Below are positions 13,543 to 15,984 of a stretch of 15,984 nucleotides of DNA, in pieces. The stretch is taken from contig JAEZAS010000487.1 of NCBI GenBank assembly GCA_023430365.1, positions 1-15,984 of the forward strand, read 5' to 3'. The position numbers were made by a program, and so were the translations under genes. How positions within the stretch are numbered: position 1 is the first letter of the stretch; every line of letters starts with the position of its first letter. Source of the stretch: Planctomycetota bacterium (GTDB taxonomy: Bacteria > Planctomycetota > Planctomycetia > Pirellulales > Pirellulaceae). Below the pieces are notes generated by a model. That model was not told the origin of the DNA, ran no database searches, and saw nothing but the letters and a program-made list of their open reading frames with translations.

Positions 13543-14442
13543 ATGCAGGAATCTTATCGTCGAAGGGCGGCTTTTACGCTGGTTGAGTTGCTCGTGGTGA
13601 TTGCCATTATCGGGGTGCTCGTGGCCCTGCTGTTGCCTGCCGTGCAGGCGGCGCGAGAAGCGGCGCGGCGGACGCAGTGTCTGAACAATTTGAAGCAGAT
13701 CGGGATCGCTCTGCACAACTACAACGACACGTTCGGCAACCTGCCGAACTCGCGCCGCGACGCCAGCTTCACGTGGCAAGTCACGATTCTGCCGTTCATG
13801 GAGCAGACCGCCCTCTATGACCAGTGGAAGATGGGCCCTGCTTTCAATACGCAGACGCAGCAGTGTCGCGAGGCGCGGATCAAGGGCTTGTTCTGCCCCT
13901 CGCGCCGCACTTCGGCGACGGCCCAGATCGTGACGGAGAACATGGACGGCGGATCGGCGACCACGGGCATTCCTGGCGATTATGCGGGCGTTTGCAGCGA
14001 TTCTTCGGTCACGACGGGAGACTACTGGCAGAATAAAGCCAACGGCTGTTTCATCGTGTCGGGCAATATGAACAGCGTTTCAGGGGCGCCGGCCTTCACT
14101 CCGGGCGTTCGCCTGGCCGCGATCACCGACGGCACCAGCAACGTGGCCATGGTGGGTGAGAAGCACCTCTCGACGAAGCACCTGAACGACCCGGGCAAGG
14201 GTGACGGGCCGATCTTCAACGGCGACAAGGGGCACTCGTTCCGCTCGATGGGAACGAATGTGTTGCTGGGCAAGGGAGCGAACGATCAGTCGACCGGGCG
14301 GTTTGGCAGCTGGCATCCGTCCGTGAGCAACTTTGTGTTTGCCGACGGCAGCGTCCGGGCCATCTCGGTCAGCACGGCCGGGCAGACGCTCGGCTGGCTG
14401 GCGGGGAAGGACGATGGAAACGTCATTCCCAGCCTGGATTAG
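13543..14442 (+). CDS. DUF1559 prepilin-like surface protein
   Basis: The 299-residue protein starts at the ATG at 13543 (MQESYRRRA), which puts the prepilin motif right behind a short basic leader; the frame extends to 13462 without signal-like features. AFTLVELLVVIAIIGVLVAL (10-29) is a type IV pilin-like N-terminus with E15 at the fifth position after the cleavage site. LLPAVQAAREAARR, NNLKQIGIALHNYND and the C-terminal NFVFADGSVRAIS are DUF1559 hallmarks. The proteins are thought to be exported and processed by a prepilin peptidase; their role in planctomycetes is not defined. The residue before the cleavage site is Ala instead of the usual Gly. The divergent lipoprotein gene is a typical neighbour. 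A strong terminator follows. Confidence 0.92.
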   Translation: MQESYRRRAAFTLVELLVVIAIIGVLVALLLPAVQAAREAARRTQCLNNLKQIGIALHNYNDTFGNLPNSRRDASFTWQVTILPFMEQTALYDQWKMGPAFNTQTQQCREARIKGLFCPSRRTSATAQIVTENMDGGSATTGIPGDYAGVCSDSSVTTGDYWQNKANGCFIVSGNMNSVSGAPAFTPGVRLAAITDGTSNVAMVGEKHLSTKHLNDPGKGDGPIFNGDKGHSFRSMGTNVLLGKGANDQSTGRFGSWHPSVSNFVFADGSVRAISVSTAGQTLGWLAGKDDGNVIPSLD

Positions 14443-14507
14443 TCAGTTGTAGTTGATTGCTAATTGTTGGCAAATCGATCGCTATTTGCTAATGTGGCGG
14501 AAGCCAG

Positions 14508-14551
14508 AACGGCTCCCTGTCGATCCTCGGATTGACGAGGGGCCGTTTTTT
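14508..14551 (+). terminator. Intrinsic terminator of the DUF1559 gene
   Basis: AACGGC and CCCT on the left (14508-14518, one bulged T) pair with AGGG and GCCGTT on the right (14538-14547). A run of six T follows at 14546-14551, overlapping the end of the stem. The structure begins 66 bp after the stop codon. It is the only hairpin in the window with a proper T-run. Confidence 0.8.
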
Positions 14552-14982
14552 GTTGCGCGAGGCGGGGTTCATCGAGCTGTGCTGGTGCGGCTCTCGGTTG
14601 ACGTAGTTGGCGGCTCGCTAGCTGTTGTGGAACGAGGGTTGTGGGAGTGGCGAGCGCATCGCGCGACCCCCTCTGTGATGGTATTGTGGGTTCGGAGAGG
14701 CTGTTTTTCGTAAGTTGAGTTCTGCGATGCGTGGATGCGGCCTAAGTGGTGTGCAGATTGTGGCTTGTGGCTATAGTGCTGAAGCCTTGTATGACGACTC
14801 GCTCGGTGTGCGCGCTCTAGTAAAGGGGTTGTGGAAGTGTTGTGAGAGCGTGTGTCGCACGCGGCTCCGCGGGATGAGCTAGCGGTTGTGAATACAACGG
14901 GCTGCCCCGTTCGGGCGGCTACAGGCGCGGCGGGTTCCAAGGGGTAGGATTGGGTTAGGTGTTGCATATGCATCAAGAATCT
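14552..14982. other. Non-coding G/T-skewed stretch with recurring TTGTGG
   Basis: No gene is supported. The plus strand is unusually rich in G and T. TTGTGG occurs six times between 14625 and 14834 (14625, 14639, 14684, 14758, 14765, 14829), with TTGTGA variants near 14839 and 14885. Short hairpins are present: GCGTG/CACGC near 14849-14863 and AACGGG/CCCGTT near 14897-14912. Function is unknown. Confidence 0.5.
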
Positions 14983-15010
14983 TTGATGTTTTGGCAGCGT
15001 TCGCGATAAT
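14983..15010 (+). promoter_or_regulatory. Candidate promoter of the PAS sensor gene
   Basis: TTGATG (14983-14988, four of six -35 bases) and GATAAT (15005-15010, five of six -10 bases) are 16 bp apart. The transcript would start about 35 bases upstream of the ATG at 15053. A small hairpin, CATCAA/TTGATG, overlaps the -35 box. Confidence 0.45.
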
Positions 15011-15052
15011 GGGGCGGCGAGCGGGCGAAGTTCAGGCGAGGAATTGAACCGG

Positions 15053-15984
15053 ATGTGGAAGCGTCTCCCAGATCCGCTTTGGCAGTACGGTCTGGCCGTT
15101 GCGAGCGCCGCTGGAGCCACGGTGCTGGGCATCGCCCTGCACTCGGCACTGGGAGACGGTCTGCCGTTCGCGCTGTTGCTCGCGTCGGTGCTGGTGACCT
15201 CTTGGCTGGGAGGAACACGTCCAGCCCTTCTCACCACGTTGCTGGGAGCCGCTTCGGCCGCTCGCTTTTTCCTAGGGCCAGACCATAGCTGGGAAGTGCA
15301 CGGTCCGGAGAATCAGGCGGGGATCGTGCTGTTTGTGCTGGTGTCGGTCGGTGTCGTGGCGGTCGCGGGGATGATGCGAACCGCTCGCGAACAATCCGAG
15401 GCCGCCTTTGCCGCGAGCAAGGTTCGCCAGGGGGAGTTGGAACGCGAGATTGCCGAGCGGCGTCGGACCGAGGAGTCGCTCCGCGACAGTGAAGCCCGGC
15501 TGCGGTTGGCGCTGGACGCGGGGCGGATGGGCACCTGGGAATGGACGGTCGCGACGAACCGCGTGGTGTGGTCGCCGGGGCTGGAAGCGATCCACGGTTT
15601 GGCTCCGGGGACGTTCGGCGGCTCGTTCGCCGACTTTCTGAGCGATGTGCACCCAGACGATCGGGAATATGTTCAGGAACGGATTGGGAAAACGCTCTCG
15701 CACGGCGAAGACCATCAGATCGAGTATCGCTTGCTGCTGCCCGACGGCAGCTTGCGCTGGGTGGAAGGACGCGGCAAGCTCTCGCGCGACGCAAACGGTC
15801 AGCCACAGCGGATGGTGGGCGTGTGTGTCGACATCACGGAGCGCAAGCGAGTCGAGGAGGTGCTGTCGCGCAGCGAAGAGCAGTTCCGCCGCGCGATCGT
15901 GAAGGCGCCGATTCCGATTGTGATTCACACCGAGGACGGCGAGATCCTGCTACTGAGCGAGACATGGACTCGCCTGAGCGGATA
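15053..15984 (+). CDS. Membrane-bound PAS sensor protein, probable histidine kinase, C-terminus outside the window
   Basis: The frame is open from the ATG at 15053 to the window end (310 codons). GAGGAA at 15038-15043 supports the start. The N-terminus has about four hydrophobic segments (roughly 11-31, 38-54, 57-74, 89-108). The SWLGGTRPALLTTLLGAASA stretch fits a DUF4118-type sensor membrane domain, as in KdpD-like kinases. A charged coiled coil (about 110-147) leads to a PAS fold: LRLALDAGRMGTWEWTVATN, VHPDDREYV, EYRLLLPDGSLRWVEGRGK, then the PAC end MVGVCVDITERKRVEE at 254-269. A second PAS domain starts at about 274 (SEEQFRRAIVKAPIPIVIHT) and is cut at the edge. Kinase, GGDEF or other output domains would lie beyond, so calling it a histidine kinase is inference from the usual architecture. 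It probably senses a ligand or redox state. Confidence 0.85.
   Translation, partial: MWKRLPDPLWQYGLAVASAAGATVLGIALHSALGDGLPFALLLASVLVTSWLGGTRPALLTTLLGAASAARFFLGPDHSWEVHGPENQAGIVLFVLVSVGVVAVAGMMRTAREQSEAAFAASKVRQGELEREIAERRRTEESLRDSEARLRLALDAGRMGTWEWTVATNRVVWSPGLEAIHGLAPGTFGGSFADFLSDVHPDDREYVQERIGKTLSHGEDHQIEYRLLLPDGSLRWVEGRGKLSRDANGQPQRMVGVCVDITERKRVEEVLSRSEEQFRRAIVKAPIPIVIHTEDGEILLLSETWTRLSG

Noticed and set aside
14453..14713. Small 86-codon open frame after the DUF1559 gene
   Set aside because: It spans the terminator, lacks a ribosome site and shows no domain.
14971..14992. CATCAA/TTGATG hairpin with TTTT as a terminator
   Set aside because: The stem is only six bases and overlaps the likely -35 box of the sensor gene; no gene upstream would need it, since a strong terminator exists at 14508-14551.

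Overview
The window looks like chromosomal DNA from a planctomycete, most likely Pirellulales-like. The basis is high GC, a DUF1559 prepilin-like protein, a secreted sulfatase with the formylglycine signature, a planctomycete-style leucine-rich-repeat protein, a DUF4214-type secreted protein, many signal peptides, and short single-gene transcription units on both strands. The assignment is inferred from gene content alone; there is no rRNA or other marker here.

Layout from left to right: a truncated DUF4214-like secreted protein (minus strand, runs off the left edge); a 415-bp gap holding an inverted repeat and a promoter candidate; an MFS transporter (plus); a convergent gap with a long two-armed palindrome; a membrane protein with an N-terminal zinc ribbon (minus); a second two-armed palindrome plus a separate hairpin; the primary sigma factor RpoD/SigA (minus) with a long hairpin-containing upstream region. 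That region ends at the remnant of a gene whose intact relative lies 1.4 kb further on. Next come a LolA/DUF2092-like periplasmic protein (minus) and, divergent from it, the intact deoxyhypusine-synthase-like protein (plus). A secreted type I phosphodiesterase and a secreted sulfatase follow (both plus, both of the alkaline-phosphatase superfamily). Converging on them is a minus-strand group: GrpB-family protein, LRR protein and a small lipoprotein. Divergent from the lipoprotein is the DUF1559 prepilin-like gene with a clear terminator. After a 430-bp G/T-skewed stretch begins a membrane-bound PAS sensor protein, probably a histidine kinase, cut by the right edge.

The genes do not form one obvious pathway. 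The phosphodiesterase and sulfatase fit an exported hydrolytic repertoire. The lipoprotein and DUF1559 gene form a divergent surface-protein pair around a control region with inverted repeats. The most unusual content is non-coding: two REPIN-like elements of unrelated sequence but the same design, smaller palindromes that share a GGTGATGCGC loop or TGGCATG stem, and the decayed copy of the deoxyhypusine-synthase-like gene beside an 18-bp near-palindrome. I found no CRISPR array, tRNA, rRNA, transposase or phage gene.
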